DNA of 23,548 bases, from the NCBI GenBank assembly GCA_964454305.1, contig CAYVXX010000033.1:1-23548 (forward strand), written 5' to 3'. Position 1 is the stretch's first letter, and every line of letters begins with the position of its first letter. The notes beneath the pieces were generated by a model. The model made no database searches. It was given only the letters and a program-made list of their open reading frames with translations, and was not told the DNA's origin. Origin of the DNA: JAUSPI01 sp964454305. Its GTDB lineage: Bacteria > Desulfobacterota > Syntrophia > Syntrophales > JADFWA01. Positions 22,262 to 23,548 of this stretch are shown piece after piece. Made by a program: the position numbers and the translations under genes.

Positions 22262-22288
22262 CCCCGCAGCTTGCTGCGGGGAGCTTCA
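22262..22288 (+). repeat. GC hairpin repeat, copy E
   Basis: CCCCGCAGCTTGCTGCGGGG (22262-22281) is a perfect 9-bp stem with a TT turn, followed by AGCTTCA with one shared G. It lies 48 bp after gcvPB. No T-run follows, so an intrinsic terminator is doubtful though the stem could still protect the 3' end. Confidence 0.75.
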
Positions 22289-22387
22289 ATTACCCCCCCT
22301 GAAATCGCATTCCATTCATTTTAAATACAGCAAAAAATGTTCTGCACATAATTTCAAAAAAATTTCAAAAAAATTTAAAGAAATAAC

Positions 22388-22415
22388 TTGTATTTTTAAA
22401 AAATTGGTTTACATA
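22388..22415 (+). promoter_or_regulatory. Candidate promoter with phased A-tracts for the aminomutase gene
   Basis: TTGTAT (22388-22393), a 16-bp spacer and TACATA (22410-22415) lie about 50 bp before the ATG. Just upstream, TTTCAAAAAAA is repeated with an 11-bp period (about 22352-22376). This resembles an UP element or curved DNA. Confidence 0.4.
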
Positions 22416-22465
22416 CTCCCACTAATTAGGAACGAAAAAAAACAATAGGAGGAAAAGTAAAAGAA

Positions 22466-23548
22466 ATGGACTCGCTCGCTTTCCAGAAAGAGGAGTTAAA
22501 GAGTGCGGAGGACGATCAACCCCCAGGTAGTATAATGGGCAAACCGGTGCATCCGGTTTTCTCTAATTTAACCACCCAAATTCACCGGATTAAAGAAAGA
22601 CCATTTGTCATTAGTAAACAAGCCGGGATATTCTGCCAGAAGTTTTTCCCGGGAGTCACGGAAAGTAACTGGAATGATTGGCGATGGCAGATCAAAAACA
22701 GTATTACAAATTTAAAGGAATTAGAAAAAATTATTTTACTTACCCCAAAAGAGAGAAATCCAATTACCGATATTAGTAATTCCCTTCCCTTACGTATTAC
22801 TCCTTATTATGCAAGTTTGCTTGATCCGGATAACTTTGAGCAGGCAATTCGCAAGGCTGTGGTGCCAAGAGAAGATGAGCTGTTAATCTCAGAGGGAGAG
22901 GCGGGAGACCCCCTTGGAGAGGAGCATGCGAGTCCTGTACCTAATATTGTCCACCGTTACCCGGACCGTGTTCTCCTGCTTTTCACAGATGTATGTTCCA
23001 CCTATTGCAGGTATTGCACGCGTTCACATATGGTGGCAAAAAATAAAAAACGCTTCAGTAATGCTGTTCTATTGCGCGCGATTGAGTACATCCGTCAGAA
23101 TCCCGATATCCGCGATGTGCTTATTTCCGGGGGCGATCCCTTGACCTGTTCGGATTCTCAATTGGACTTTATGTTATCCGAGTTACGAAAGATCCCGCAT
23201 GTGGAGATTATCAGGATCGGAACAAAAGTGCCGGTGGTTTTGCCTCAACGCATCACCAAGTCCCTTGTTAGGGTGCTTAAAAAGTATCATCCTCTCTTTC
23301 TGAGCATACACTTTACCCATCCGGATGAAATCACTCCTGAAGTGACAGAGGCCTGTTCCCGACTGGCTGATGCGGGGATACCACTGGGAAGCCAAACGGT
23401 GCTCTTAAAAGGCATTAACGATAACGTAGAGACAATGAAACGTCTTGTTCATGGCCTTCTTAAGATTCGTGTGCGTCCTTATTACCTTTATCAGTGTGAT
23501 CCCATCCTCGGATCCGGGCATTTTCGTGTTCCCGTAGAAGAAGGATTG
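22466..23548 (+). CDS. kamA: Lysine 2,3-aminomutase, 3' end missing
   Basis: 361 codons are open from ATG 22466 to the window edge. From about residue 68 (NWNDWRWQIKNSIT) it follows the clostridial enzyme closely: LRITPYYASLLDP, SPVPNIVHRYPDRVLLL, the radical-SAM cysteines C177-x3-C181-x2-C184 (VCSTYCRYCTRSH), LISGGDPL, IIRIGTKVPVVLPQRIT and RPYYLYQCDPILGSGHF. The Asp in YQCD corresponds to the residue that contacts the lysine epsilon-amine, favouring lysine over glutamate as substrate; the PLP lysine (PGGGGK) and the second Asp lie beyond the edge. It makes L-beta-lysine using [4Fe-4S], AdoMet and PLP. About 50 extra N-terminal residues are present. AGGAGG is 13 bp upstream of the ATG, a long spacing. 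Confidence 0.93.
   Translation, partial: MDSLAFQKEELKSAEDDQPPGSIMGKPVHPVFSNLTTQIHRIKERPFVISKQAGIFCQKFFPGVTESNWNDWRWQIKNSITNLKELEKIILLTPKERNPITDISNSLPLRITPYYASLLDPDNFEQAIRKAVVPREDELLISEGEAGDPLGEEHASPVPNIVHRYPDRVLLLFTDVCSTYCRYCTRSHMVAKNKKRFSNAVLLRAIEYIRQNPDIRDVLISGGDPLTCSDSQLDFMLSELRKIPHVEIIRIGTKVPVVLPQRITKSLVRVLKKYHPLFLSIHFTHPDEITPEVTEACSRLADAGIPLGSQTVLLKGINDNVETMKRLVHGLLKIRVRPYYLYQCDPILGSGHFRVPVEEGL

Noticed and set aside
22262..22290. Intrinsic terminator after gcvPB
   Set aside because: The stem is perfect but no T-run follows, and the same element occurs in other contexts in fixed orientation, so it is treated as a repeat.
1..23548. CRISPR arrays, tRNA or rRNA genes
   Set aside because: No regularly spaced direct repeats, no tRNA T-arm patterns with matching arms, and no rRNA-like sequence were found on reading both strands.

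Overview
The window looks like a scaffold from an anaerobic, probably Desulfobacterota-like (sulfate-reducing or syntrophic) bacterium. This is inferred from gene content: two MttB-family corrinoid methyltransferases without pyrrolysine, a free-standing MetH-type corrinoid-activation protein, a fused GlcD/GlcF flavo-iron-sulfur protein, a four-gene glycine cleavage set with split P protein, a sigma-54 activator, and lysine 2,3-aminomutase. No rRNA or tRNA was seen, so taxonomy is not proven. A run of 100 N at 20198-20297 marks an assembly gap inside gcvPA.

Everything left of about 14.76 kb is on the minus strand; everything right of 15.2 kb is on the plus strand. At the left end (read right to left) are a small pyruvoyl-type decarboxylase of the SpeD family (3871-4260), a FemAB-like GNAT acyltransferase (2729-3721), an ATP-grasp ligase (1392-2699) and a PLP-dependent amino-acid decarboxylase that runs off the edge (1-1364). 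The last three are tightly packed and could make an amidated or acylated amine. Next come a small zinc-ribbon protein and two paralogous small beta-rich proteins, one exported and one cytosolic. They are preceded by a near-consensus sigma-54 promoter, two related dyads that look like activator sites, and the gene for a sigma-54 activator with a degenerate receiver domain. This is a compact, self-contained regulatory module.

From 7.66 to 14.76 kb lies a corrinoid methyl-transfer cluster: activation protein, MttB homologue, methyl-THF:corrinoid methyltransferase, second MttB homologue, corrinoid protein, and an asparagine-synthetase-like protein that lacks the glutaminase cysteine. A strong sigma-70 promoter with a leader of about 200 nt precedes it. 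Divergent from it, 15.2-22.2 kb encodes the flavo-FeS oxidoreductase and GcvT-GcvH-GcvPA-GcvPB. Together the two sides suggest catabolism of a methylated amine such as a betaine: methyl groups go to tetrahydrofolate, and any glycine formed is split by the cleavage system. The substrate cannot be read from sequence. At the right edge, a separate A-tract-rich promoter precedes a truncated lysine 2,3-aminomutase gene.

Intergenic DNA holds five copies of a hairpin repeat (CCCCG...CGGGG followed by AGCTTCA or TAGTTCA), all in the same orientation whatever the gene direction, plus other interspersed repeats and hairpins.
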